Below, in pieces: positions 17,805 through 25,882 of a stretch of 64,000 nt of DNA. Position numbers and translations under genes: made by a program. The DNA is from Bacillus tianshenii. Lineage in GTDB: Bacteria > Bacillota > Bacilli > Bacillales > Bacillaceae_N. The stretch lies in contig CP129018.1 of the NCBI GenBank assembly GCA_020524525.2, forward strand, positions 2,732,115-2,796,114, read 5' to 3'. The notes under the pieces are model-generated. The model saw only the letters and a program-made list of their open reading frames with translations. It searched no databases and was not told the DNA's origin. Each line of letters opens with the position of its first letter. Within the stretch, counting starts at the first letter, position 1.

Positions 17805-18245
17805 TTATTTTTCAGATGCCTCTTTTAAAACTTCTACAATCTTATCAATTTCTTCATCAGAAAGTGGATTGCCTGAGATTACGCTGGACATAACAGCAGA
17901 TGTTGGTTCTTTCAAAAATTCATCGATTGGCTTTCCGTGTTTCCCTTCTACATTACCGTAAGCAGTTGAAAGGTCAGGTCCTGTGGCTCCGCCTTCAAGA
18001 TCAAGACTTGAAACGGCATGGCATGAAAGACACCCTTTTTCCGCCAAAATATTATCTACTTGAGCAGTTGGTTGCTCGGCTTCACTTGCTTGTTCTTCAG
18101 GCTGCTCTTCAGCCACTTTGTCTTCTACAGCTGAATCACTGCCAGCTTGTTGAACAGGCGAGCTAAACTTGAAGAACAAGTAACCCCCACCAAATCCAAT
18201 GACTGCACAAATCACAAAAATAATGATGTTTTTGTTCACTACCAT
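17805..18245 (-). CDS. nosC: Membrane-anchored monoheme cytochrome c (NosC-like)
   Basis: 146 residues. An N-terminal hydrophobic anchor (IIIFVICAVIGFGGGYLFF) is followed by a low-complexity Glu/Gln/Ala linker, then a single heme site CLSCH and a distal methionine in SAVMSSVIS. It precedes nosZ by 15 bp and is first in the operon, so it is the likely electron donor. Bacilli lack soluble periplasmic cytochromes. The ATG at 18245 sits close to AGAAGGGAG; a GTG two codons later (18239) has better spacing and may be the true start. Confidence 0.88.
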   Translation of the reverse strand: MVVNKNIIIFVICAVIGFGGGYLFFKFSSPVQQAGSDSAVEDKVAEEQPEEQASEAEQPTAQVDNILAEKGCLSCHAVSSLDLEGGATGPDLSTAYGNVEGKHGKPIDEFLKEPTSAVMSSVISGNPLSDEEIDKIVEVLKEASEK

Positions 18246-18310
18246 ATCTCCCTTCTAAAGATATTGTTGAAAATTAAATCCCTAGATGATGTAAGTACTT
18301 TACAGTTCTT

Positions 18311-18316
18311 ATCTTA
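18311..18316 (-). promoter_or_regulatory. Candidate -10 element of the nos promoter
   Basis: TAAGAT on the minus strand (four of six matches to TATAAT). A start near 18304 would place the FNR-like palindrome at about -41.5, the class II activator position. Confidence 0.4.
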
Positions 18317-18338
18317 ATAGAGAAAAACATCTAATAGA

Positions 18339-18352
18339 GTGATAAACATCAC
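18339..18352 (-). promoter_or_regulatory. FNR/CRP-type palindrome upstream of the nos operon
   Basis: GTGAT-AAAC-ATCAC is a perfect inverted repeat and matches the TTGAT-N4-ATCAA FNR/DNR consensus except for the outer bases. It lies about 94-107 bp before nosC. Anaerobic activation of nos by an Fnr-family protein is inferred. Confidence 0.6.
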
Positions 18353-18461
18353 ACTGAAAGTAAGAATTAAAATAATCATTATTTCGCTTCACAAAGTATT
18401 CATAAACACAATAAGGTTTTCCAATATAAAAATCATTCCTATCTAAAAATAGCTACTATAC

Positions 18462-18493
18462 AAAAAAGCAAGCGGGTTTAACCGCTTGCTTTT
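18462..18493 (-). terminator. Intrinsic terminator after the D-amino-acid aminotransferase gene
   Basis: 11-bp stem AAAGCAAGCGG/CCGCTTGCTTT followed on the minus strand by a U tract. The stem is nearly identical to that at 11601-11633 on the other side of the nos cluster; only the loop differs. Confidence 0.88.
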
Positions 18494-18496
18494 CAT

Positions 18497-19333
18497 CTAT
18501 TTCATATATAATTGGCGATAAGCTTTCTGTAACTGCACGGTGGTTTTTCCCGGCTTACCATCACCGACTGCTTTTCCATCCAGTTCAATGACTGGCATAA
18601 CTTCCGCTGACGTACTTGTAAAAAAGATTTCGTCACTCTCTTTGAATTCCTCAAGTGATATTTGCTTTTCAACCACTGGAATTTCTAACTTCTTAGCAAG
18701 CTCCAAAACAACCTCTCTCGTAATCCCAGCTAAGATGTGACGACTTAACGGTGGCGTTATCAATTTCCCCTCTACAACAATAAAGATGTTACTGCTTGAG
18801 CCTTCTGTTATGATTCCATCTCTGTGAAGAATAGCTTCCATTGCTTCCTGCTCAAATGCTGTTTGTTTTGCCAAAATATTAGGAAGTAAGTTCAACGATT
18901 TAATATAACAATTTGCCCACCGTTCATCCTCTAATAAAATGGCTGAAACACCATTATCTCTCTTTTCCTGAGGGATTTGACGTGCAGGACGGACTGTCAT
19001 TGTGAGTGATGGTGCAACATCTGGAAACAAATGTTGACGCTGTACAATCCCTCTTGTTACCTGCAGGTAGACCTCTGCATCTAAATAACCTGATCTTTCG
19101 ATTCCTTCTTCAATAATTTCCTTAATCTCTTCTATTGGATAAGGTAGGGCGATTTTTATCGCTTTCGTACTTCTTTCAAGCCGCTCTAAATGTTGCTTTG
19201 CAGCAAACATCCTTCCATGATAAACACGAATAACTTCATAGACACCATCACCAAACTGATGACCACGTTCATCAATTGGTAACACTTTTTCATCTATATC
19301 AATAAATTTCCCATTAACAAACCCAACGCTCAC
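18497..19333 (-). CDS. dat: D-amino-acid aminotransferase (class IV PLP aminotransferase)
   Basis: 278 residues from the GTG at 19333, which follows GGGAGGGAAACAAAA; upstream in-frame codons lack a site. Class IV features are present: VLPIDERGHQFGDGVYEV at the N-terminus, the PLP lysine in CYIKSLNLLPN, EGSSSNIFIV and the phosphate-binding region FTSTSAEVMPV. Length and the CYIKSLNLLPN stretch fit bacillary D-alanine transaminase, which makes D-glutamate and D-alanine for cell wall. A branched-chain aminotransferase is less likely. It is monocistronic, ending in a terminator. Confidence 0.85.
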   Translation of the reverse strand: MSVGFVNGKFIDIDEKVLPIDERGHQFGDGVYEVIRVYHGRMFAAKQHLERLERSTKAIKIALPYPIEEIKEIIEEGIERSGYLDAEVYLQVTRGIVQRQHLFPDVAPSLTMTVRPARQIPQEKRDNGVSAILLEDERWANCYIKSLNLLPNILAKQTAFEQEAMEAILHRDGIITEGSSSNIFIVVEGKLITPPLSRHILAGITREVVLELAKKLEIPVVEKQISLEEFKESDEIFFTSTSAEVMPVIELDGKAVGDGKPGKTTVQLQKAYRQLYMK

Positions 19334-19498
19334 TTTTGTTTCCCTCCCAATGTATAAGTTTCTACTTAAATGTACCATGGATTAGATATTGCGGCATGCC
19401 CAACGTCCTTTTTCCATAAAGAGACTTTTGCCCTCGTTTATAAGAATCCAACTTCAGGGAATGAGAGGAGTAAACATTCTCCAAAGGAGGTACTTTTC

Positions 19499-20038
19499 AT
19501 GAAAAAGAAACCGTTAATACTGGCAACCTTCCTCTCCACGGGAATTATTCTAGCAGGCTGTGGTGGTAACGACACTGAAACTGATGTAACTACGAATGAA
19601 GAAGAAACACAAACAGAACAACCGGCTGAAAATGCGGAAGAACCTGCTCAAGATGAAAATATGGAAGAACCAGCGAGCGAAGATGAAGCTTCAGGAAATG
19701 AAATGGAAGGAACAGATGACGCCGCATTAAAAGAAGACATTGACAGCGTAATGGCATCCGTTAAAGCACTAAGAGAAGCAGCACAAGGCTCGAAGAAAGA
19801 TGTGGCACCAATTAATGAAAAAGGAAAAGCATTAGAAGCAAACTGGGACGGTATTGAAAAACAAGTAGAAGAACAATATCCAGATCAATACAAAAAAATC
19901 GAAGAAAGTCTTTATCCATTAATTGAAGAAGCCAAAAAAGACACTCCTGATGTTGAAAAGATCGACTCCCTTATTGCGGAAACACAAGATATGCTTGAAA
20001 GCTTTAAAGACAAGCTTTCGAATGAATCAAGCTCATAG
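19499..20038 (+). CDS. Acidic lipoprotein of unknown function
   Basis: 179 residues from the ATG at 19499 (AAAGGAGGTACTTTTC upstream). It has a lipobox (GIILAGCGGN), then an Asp/Glu-rich low-complexity stretch of about 60 residues and a predicted helical C-terminal half (MASVKALREAAQ..YKKIEESLYPLIEEAKKDTPD). Such proteins sit on the outer face of the membrane with a flexible linker. I recognise no family with certainty and assign no function. Confidence 0.8.
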   Translation: MKKKPLILATFLSTGIILAGCGGNDTETDVTTNEEETQTEQPAENAEEPAQDENMEEPASEDEASGNEMEGTDDAALKEDIDSVMASVKALREAAQGSKKDVAPINEKGKALEANWDGIEKQVEEQYPDQYKKIEESLYPLIEEAKKDTPDVEKIDSLIAETQDMLESFKDKLSNESSS

Positions 20039-20148
20039 TAAAAAAGCATTAATCAGCTATTAAAAAGATTTTATTTTCAATTTTACGTTTAGACAAGGAC
20101 GTTTCTTGGAAATGGATTACCAAATCATCATGAAGGAGGACCACAATA

Positions 20149-20562
20149 ATGGCTGTACTTCAAGACATCATGACGAAAGATTGTGCACATGCTGAGCCAA
20201 AGGATGATTTATATACGTTAGCCGCAAAGATGAAAACTCATGACGTTGGTTTTCTTCCTATCATTGAAAAAAATGAATTAAAAGGTACCCTTACTGACCG
20301 AGACCTTGTCGTTAAAGGATTAGCAAAAGAAAACTCTCAAAATGAAATTCATGCAGCAAGCATTATGACTGAGAAAGTGATTACAGGCTTTCCTAATATG
20401 GAAGTTGAAGAAGCATCACGTTTAATGCAAGAACATCAAATTCAACGTTTACCAGTCGTTGAAAACGGAGAATTAAAGGGCATTGCTTCTATTGGTGATA
20501 TGGCAACATCAAAGCATGCAGATCAATCAGCAGGTAATGCTCTTAGCGAAATTAAAAAATAA
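20149..20562 (+). CDS. Two-CBS-domain protein
   Basis: 137 residues with tandem CBS motifs: MTKDCAHAEPKDDLYTLAAK to LVVKGLA, and MTEKVITGFPNMEVEEAS to GIASIGDMA. Stand-alone CBS pairs bind adenine nucleotides and are often stress-related in bacilli. The ATG follows AAGGAGGACCACAAT. A weak sigma-B-like element (GTTTAG, 14-nt gap, TGGAAA) lies upstream near 20085-20110, but the match is too poor to call. Target unknown. Confidence 0.88.
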   Translation: MAVLQDIMTKDCAHAEPKDDLYTLAAKMKTHDVGFLPIIEKNELKGTLTDRDLVVKGLAKENSQNEIHAASIMTEKVITGFPNMEVEEASRLMQEHQIQRLPVVENGELKGIASIGDMATSKHADQSAGNALSEIKK

Positions 20563-20608
20563 CTTTGAGTATGAGTGAAGATCCTTTTAACAGAAAGGAG
20601 AATGACAA

Positions 20609-20785
20609 ATGGCAAGTCGTTTTAAGACAGGGGAAAAATCTCCTGAAAGTGGTGAATTCAAATTTGATGGTCATGTTCACGAAGATTCTGAAGGCGAAAA
20701 TACAGAAACAATCAAGGTTGAAGAAGGAGAACAATTTCCTCCTTCCCCTTCAACACACAAAGCATCATATTGGGTAAAAGCATAA
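20609..20785 (+). CDS. YjzC-like small protein
   Basis: 58 residues beginning MASRFKTGEKSPESG and ending PSTHKASYWVKA, with AAAGGAGAATGACAA upstream of the ATG. The pattern RF-TGEKSP-SG-F-FDGH, an acidic middle and a late FPP is what I know of the YjzC family of small bacillary proteins, whose function is unknown. A strong palindromic terminator follows. Confidence 0.8.
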   Translation: MASRFKTGEKSPESGEFKFDGHVHEDSEGENTETIKVEEGEQFPPSPSTHKASYWVKA

Positions 20786-20799
20786 TATGATTATAACCG

Positions 20800-20834
20800 A
20801 GCTCATAGAGGAAGCTTCCTCTATGAGCTTTTAT
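20800..20834 (+). terminator. Intrinsic terminator, perfect 30-bp palindrome
   Basis: AGCTCATAGAGGAAG pairs perfectly with CTTCCTCTATGAGCT (20800-20829), followed by a short T run. It lies after the YjzC-like gene. Confidence 0.85.
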
Positions 20835-20919
20835 GATTTCATTTACATAACCTATTATCCTGACTAGTCCGATATGTTAAACTAAAGATAAACTTAAATT
20901 CAAAAGGATGTGTGACAGC

Positions 20920-21852
20920 ATGCGTGTTGTAAATAATATGGCTGAATTAATCGGTCATACTCCACTAGTAAAGTTAAATCGCATCACTTCTCCAGAAGGT
21001 GCAGATGTTTATATGAAGCTTGAAATGTTTAACCCGAGTGGCAGCGTAAAAGACCGTGCTGCATATAATATGATGGTTGAAGCTGAAAAAGCAGGCTTAT
21101 TAAAGGAAGGGTCTACAATCATTGAGCCAACGAGCGGAAATACTGGCATCGGTTTAGCGATGAACGCCGCTGCCCGTGGCTATCAGGCTATTCTCGTTAT
21201 GCCTGATACCATGACACAGGAACGCATTAACCTTCTTAAAGCATACGGAGCAAAAGTAGTTCTAACACCTGGGTCTGAAAAAATGCCAGGATCAATTAAA
21301 AAAGCAAAAGAGCTTGCAAAAGAAATCCCTAACAGCTTTGTCCCAATGCAATTTGAAAATAGCGCAAATCCTGATGCCCATCGTAATACAACAGCAACTG
21401 AAATTATTGAAGCAATGAATGAACTTAACAAGCCTCTTGCAGCATTTGTGTCTACTGCTGGAACTGGCGGAACCATTACAGGTACAGGTGAAGAGCTGAA
21501 GAAGCATTATCAAGACTTAACTGTTCATGTTGTTGAACCAGACGGCTCACCTGTTTTGTCAGGTGGAAAGCCAGGAAAGCACAAGCTTGTCGGCACAAGT
21601 CCAGGCTTCATTCCTGATATCTTAAACACAGATGTATATGATGAAATTTTTCGAATCAGAGATGAGCAGGCATATGATATTACACGACGCCTTGCTCAAG
21701 AGGAAGGTATCTTAGTCGGAACTTCTGCAGGGGCAGCTTGCTATGCAGCATTAGAAGTTGCAAAACGAAAAAGCCCTGATGAAATTGTTGTCGTTATTGC
21801 GCCAGATACAGGTGAACGTTATCTTTCCGGCGATTTATTTGATTTTGAATAA
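20920..21852 (+). CDS. cysK: Cysteine synthase (O-acetylserine sulfhydrylase)
   Basis: 310 residues from the ATG at 20920; an in-frame ATG at 20908 overlaps the AAAGGATG site. Motifs are GHTPLVKLNR, the PLP lysine in GSVKDRAA, the substrate loop EPTSGNTGIG and the PLP-phosphate loop STAGTGGTITGTGE. It makes cysteine from O-acetylserine and sulfide. A cystathionine beta-synthase-like MccA role cannot be excluded, but no mccB or luxS neighbour is present. It is monocistronic. Confidence 0.9.
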   Translation: MRVVNNMAELIGHTPLVKLNRITSPEGADVYMKLEMFNPSGSVKDRAAYNMMVEAEKAGLLKEGSTIIEPTSGNTGIGLAMNAAARGYQAILVMPDTMTQERINLLKAYGAKVVLTPGSEKMPGSIKKAKELAKEIPNSFVPMQFENSANPDAHRNTTATEIIEAMNELNKPLAAFVSTAGTGGTITGTGEELKKHYQDLTVHVVEPDGSPVLSGGKPGKHKLVGTSPGFIPDILNTDVYDEIFRIRDEQAYDITRRLAQEEGILVGTSAGAACYAALEVAKRKSPDEIVVVIAPDTGERYLSGDLFDFE

Positions 21853-21857
21853 GATGT

Positions 21858-21897
21858 AGCGGGTAAGCGAATCACTTTCGTTTTCCCGCTTTTTTTG
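21858..21897 (+). terminator. Intrinsic terminator after cysK
   Basis: AGCGGG...CCCGCT outer stem with an internal partially paired AAGCGAA/TTCGTTTT region, followed by seven T. Confidence 0.88.
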
Positions 21898-21990
21898 TTT
21901 CGTCTTTCTTTCTTCTCTCTCGAGTACGCATTTTTTCATGAAAATAACAAAAAGTAATAACGAATCGCTTGCCGAGGAGTGGAACGAACG

Positions 21991-24900
21991 ATGAAACTTA
22001 GTGATTTTTCGATAAAGCGCCCTGTTTTCACAATTGTTACGATGCTGCTTTTTATTATATTAGGAATCGTCTCTGTCATTGGCACCCCATTAAAATTAAT
22101 TCCAAATATAAATCCTCCGGCTGGAGCTGTTGTCGTTACATATCCAGGAGCTGGGCCAAAGGAAGTTGTTGAGGAAGTTACGAAACCTCTCGAAGAAAGC
22201 TTAGCTACATTGTCTGGCTTAAAAAATATGACATCAACTTCACAAGAAGGCTCAAGCTTAATCCTATTAGAGTTCACGAATAAAACAAATATTGAGGAAG
22301 TCCAAGATGATATCGAAAATGCAATGAACGAAGCTAACCTTCCTGATGAAGCTGTTAACCTTAGGTTCTTAAAGTTCGATCCATCCCAGATTCCTATTGT
22401 TCAACTAGCAATCAGTACAACTGATGGAAACAAGACGTTTGAACAAAAGGCAAAGAAGCTCCAACAACAGCTCTCACAAGTGGACGGTGTCGCTAGTGCT
22501 GACTATCAAGGCTTGCAAGTAGATGAAGTCAAAGTCCAGCTTAAGCAAAGCAAGCTTAAAGAATATGGAATAACTCAAAAAGATGTCGTTGACCTTCTTC
22601 AAGCAAATAATGTCTCCGTTCCCGGCTCAACGATCATAACAGGCGGAAAGCAACTAACGACCCGTATTATTAGGCAACTGAGTTCTGTTGAAGAAATCAA
22701 AAACCTTGTCGTCTCAAAGAAAAGTGATGGAAGTAACTTACTTCTTAATGAGCTTGGTACGATTAAGATCGCTCCTTCTAGCCAAGAAACCATTACAAGA
22801 AATAATCAACAGCCTGCCCTGCTTATGAGTGTGTTTCAACAATCTGATTCAAACACAGCAACCGTTTCTAAACAGTTCAACCGAAAGCTTAACAACCTCT
22901 TAGAGAAAGAAGAATATACTCAGCTCGATGCCGCTATTCTTTTTGATCAAGGAGAATATGTACAGAAAGCGATTAAGAGCATGGGAAGTGCTCTCGTGCT
23001 CGGTGGAACGTTCGCAATGATAGTGTTATTCTTCTTCCTGCGAAATTTCAAGACGCCGTTCATTATTGGTGTTTCCATTCCTTTTTCTGTCATCGTTACA
23101 TTTGTATTAATTTATTTTGCAGGCTTTACATTAAATATTATGACCCTTGGCGGTTTGGCCCTTGGGATTGGAATGCTTGTTGATAACTCGATTGTTGTTA
23201 TCGAAAACATTTATCGCCACTTAAATATGGGAAAGCACGCAAAGAAAGCTGCATCAGAAGGCACAAAAGAAGTCGGGGTCCCAATTATCGCTTCCACCCT
23301 TACGACTGTAGCCGTATTTCTTCCTGTTGTCTTTATTACTGGGATTATCGGCGACCTTTTCAAAGAGTTTTCTTTCACAATTGCTTTCAGCCTGCTTGCT
23401 TCACTGTTCGTTGCTCTTACCGTTGTTCCAATGATGGCCAGCCGTATTTTGAAGCCGACTCCTGAAAATGTTGAAGAAAAGCGTCTGAATTCCCGTGTGC
23501 TTCGTTCTCTGGAAAAGAGTATTAAATGGGCACTTGCCCACCGCATAAGTGTGCTCCTTCTTACGGGATTATTTTTAGCACTCGGTATTTTAGGGATTAC
23601 ACAGACTGGTACAGAGTTTTTGCCACAATCTGATCAAGGCTTCTTCTCCATTAATGTTGAAATGGAAAATGGCTCAGCGCTTACTGAAACCGATCAAACT
23701 GTTAAAAGCATTGAAAACGTACTAAGTGACGAGAAAATAGTAAAGGATTATTTCAGCCTTGTTGGAAGCACACAGGACCAAGGTCCAGCCAGCCCAACGA
23801 ATGCAAGCATGGCACAAATTTTCGTTTCATTAATTGACGCAAATGAACGTGAGCAAACAACAAGTGAGTTTGTTGCAGCTGTGAAAGATGATATTGAAAG
23901 AGCTGTTACAAATGCCAAACAAATTTCCTTTAACCAACAAAGCACGGCAGGAACAAAACCGAATACACTAACATTCAATGTGCGAGATAACAATGAAAAG
24001 CGCTTAACAAATGCCGTGCAAACCATTAATAAGACATTGACCGACTTCAAAGATGTCACTGAATTAACAAATAACTTAGCGGAAACAAAAGATGAGCTTC
24101 AAGTAAAAATAGACACAGAAGCTGCTAGAAGCAATGGGTTAGCACCCGGACAAATCGCTGAAGCTGTCAGCAGTGCCATGCGCGGAACGAAAGCAACTAA
24201 GATTACAACAGAAAATAATGATGTCATTGATGTAGATGTGAGCTATGGACCTGAAGTAAAAGAAAGTAAGCAGTCACTTGCAAACCTTTTATTAAAAACG
24301 CCCGCTGGTTCATATATTCCTCTCGATGATGTTGCGATTATTGAAACAGGGGACTCGCCAGTAACCATTAACCGAAGAAATCAAGAACACGCGGTTGAGT
24401 TTACAGTTAAATTTTCAAATGAAACGACATTAGGAGAATTTAAGCAAGCCGTTCAAACAGAAATCGAATCATTGGATTTAAGTGAAGAAGTCGAAGTCAA
24501 TTACACCGGAGACTTTGAGCTATTAGGGGACACGATTAAGCAGCTTGGAATGGCGTTTGTACTGGCAGTTGTGTTTGTTTACTTAGTAATGGCAGCTCAA
24601 TTTGAATCATTTAAATACCCGTTTGTTATTTTATTTACAGTTCCGCTCGTTTTCATTGGTGTATCTCTCGGGTTAACAGCCACACAGACACCAATAAGTG
24701 CTACAGCGCTGATTGGACTTGTCGTTCTTGCAGGAATTGTCGTTAACAATGCGATTGTCCTTGTCGATTACATTAACCAATTGAAAGAACATGGCTACCG
24801 TTCATATGATGCGATTGTTGAGTCTGTAAAAGTGAGAACAAGGCCCATTCTGATGACCGCGATTACAACCATGCTTGGGTTATTACCGATTGCCCTCGGC

Positions 24901-25161
24901 TTAGGGGAAGGAACAGAGATCCAGCAGCCAATGGGGATAACCGTTATTGGAGGATTAGTCAGCAGTACATTTCTAACTTTATTCGTCATTCCTGTACTGT
25001 ATAGCTATGTAGACCGTGACACCCGTAAGCATCGTGCTCCAAGTAGAAGTCTCAAAATCCCGGCCCGCTTGCTTCAAGAGCAAAAAGAAAACTCAAACAA
25101 TGAGGAAGTCATTAAACTGCTCGAAAGCCTTCTCGAAACAGTTAAGAAATCGAACAAATAG
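21991..25161 (+). CDS. swrC: RND-family efflux pump, SwrC (YerP) type
   Basis: 1056 residues from the ATG at 21991 (CGAGGAGTGGAACGAACG upstream). It begins SDFSIKRPVFTIVTMLLF and has the RND layout of twelve membrane segments with two large external loops. The proton-relay segment GIGMLVDNSIVVIENIYRH is present, as is the mirrored GIVVNNAIVLVDYINQL. Length and stand-alone position match SwrC of bacilli, a pump for surfactin and other amphiphiles. No membrane-fusion partner gene is adjacent. Confidence 0.9.
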   Translation: MKLSDFSIKRPVFTIVTMLLFIILGIVSVIGTPLKLIPNINPPAGAVVVTYPGAGPKEVVEEVTKPLEESLATLSGLKNMTSTSQEGSSLILLEFTNKTNIEEVQDDIENAMNEANLPDEAVNLRFLKFDPSQIPIVQLAISTTDGNKTFEQKAKKLQQQLSQVDGVASADYQGLQVDEVKVQLKQSKLKEYGITQKDVVDLLQANNVSVPGSTIITGGKQLTTRIIRQLSSVEEIKNLVVSKKSDGSNLLLNELGTIKIAPSSQETITRNNQQPALLMSVFQQSDSNTATVSKQFNRKLNNLLEKEEYTQLDAAILFDQGEYVQKAIKSMGSALVLGGTFAMIVLFFFLRNFKTPFIIGVSIPFSVIVTFVLIYFAGFTLNIMTLGGLALGIGMLVDNSIVVIENIYRHLNMGKHAKKAASEGTKEVGVPIIASTLTTVAVFLPVVFITGIIGDLFKEFSFTIAFSLLASLFVALTVVPMMASRILKPTPENVEEKRLNSRVLRSLEKSIKWALAHRISVLLLTGLFLALGILGITQTGTEFLPQSDQGFFSINVEMENGSALTETDQTVKSIENVLSDEKIVKDYFSLVGSTQDQGPASPTNASMAQIFVSLIDANEREQTTSEFVAAVKDDIERAVTNAKQISFNQQSTAGTKPNTLTFNVRDNNEKRLTNAVQTINKTLTDFKDVTELTNNLAETKDELQVKIDTEAARSNGLAPGQIAEAVSSAMRGTKATKITTENNDVIDVDVSYGPEVKESKQSLANLLLKTPAGSYIPLDDVAIIETGDSPVTINRRNQEHAVEFTVKFSNETTLGEFKQAVQTEIESLDLSEEVEVNYTGDFELLGDTIKQLGMAFVLAVVFVYLVMAAQFESFKYPFVILFTVPLVFIGVSLGLTATQTPISATALIGLVVLAGIVVNNAIVLVDYINQLKEHGYRSYDAIVESVKVRTRPILMTAITTMLGLLPIALGLGEGTEIQQPMGITVIGGLVSSTFLTLFVIPVLYSYVDRDTRKHRAPSRSLKIPARLLQEQKENSNNEEVIKLLESLLETVKKSNK

Positions 25162-25180
25162 CACTAAGTAAAATACAGAC

Positions 25181-25222
25181 AAAAAAGCGAAAAGCCCACA
25201 GTCGAAAGGCTTTTCGCTTTCT
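25181..25222. terminator. Bidirectional terminator between convergent swrC and aldolase genes
   Basis: 13-bp perfect stem AAAGCGAAAAGCC/GGCTTTTCGCTTT with A and T tracts on the two sides, between stops at 25161 and 25223. Confidence 0.9.
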
Positions 25223-25864
25223 TTACTTCTGTCCATATGTTTTAAACTTTTCAAGCATCCGTTCCATTTCATCGTCAGGCAAAATGACAGGCTCTCCGAT
25301 TGTTTTAGCACGATAATAGATCTCCGCACAAAACTCAATTTCTTCGGCTATATTAAAAGCATTTTCAATATCATGCGCACCTGCTAATAAACCGTGATTT
25401 GCAAGGAGTACTGCCCTTCGCTCTATCATTGCATCATATGCGTTATTGGCGAGCTCCGGCGTGCCGAAAGAAGCATATTCAGCACAACGAACATTTTTCC
25501 CTGCATAAGCAACTAAATAAGATACTGCGGGTAGCTCCCAACGCAGTGAAGCAATGGTCTTTGCAAAGGTTGAATGCGTGTGGACAATCGCCTGCAAATC
25601 ATCACGCTTCTGATAAAAGATCATGTGCATATCTAATTCACTTGAAGGCTTTCGGTTCCCGTCAACGATATTTCCCTTCAAGTCTGTCACGACAACATCT
25701 TCTGGCGTCATCTCGAAATAATCGATTCCACTCGGACTTATCGCCATCATATTCTTCTCTTTATTGTAAATACTTATGTTTCCGCCCGTTCCCTTTGTAA
25801 GACCTGATTCAAGCATCTTGCGGGAATAGGCAACAATATCCCGTCTTTCCTGCTCTAACAGCAC
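25223..25864 (-). CDS. Class II aldolase (AraD/FucA family), probable 5-deoxy- or 5-methylthioribulose-1-phosphate aldolase
   Basis: 213 residues. Zinc-aldolase features are KGTGGNISIY, SELDMHMIFY, IVHTHSTFAKT and LLANHGLLAG. It follows mtnK and mtnA in one operon. That trio is the DHAP-shunt or 5-deoxyribose disposal set, in which the aldolase splits the ribulose-1-phosphate into DHAP and acetaldehyde or its methylthio analogue. MtnB dehydratase belongs to the same superfamily and is the main alternative, but none of the later methionine-salvage genes (mtnW, X, D) are present here. A fuculose-phosphate aldolase is less likely in this context. Confidence 0.8.
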   Translation of the reverse strand: MLLEQERRDIVAYSRKMLESGLTKGTGGNISIYNKEKNMMAISPSGIDYFEMTPEDVVVTDLKGNIVDGNRKPSSELDMHMIFYQKRDDLQAIVHTHSTFAKTIASLRWELPAVSYLVAYAGKNVRCAEYASFGTPELANNAYDAMIERRAVLLANHGLLAGAHDIENAFNIAEEIEFCAEIYYRAKTIGEPVILPDDEMERMLEKFKTYGQK

Positions 25865-25882
25865 GCCTCTCTCTCCCTTCTT

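Noticed and set aside
20080-20115. Sigma-B promoter before the CBS-domain gene
   Set aside because: GTTTAG and TGGAAA match only loosely and the general-stress assignment would rest on this alone.
23211-23546. Open frames antisense to swrC, pgi and nosZ
   Set aside because: They are mirror frames of strongly coding sequence without ribosome binding sites; several similar ones occur across the window.
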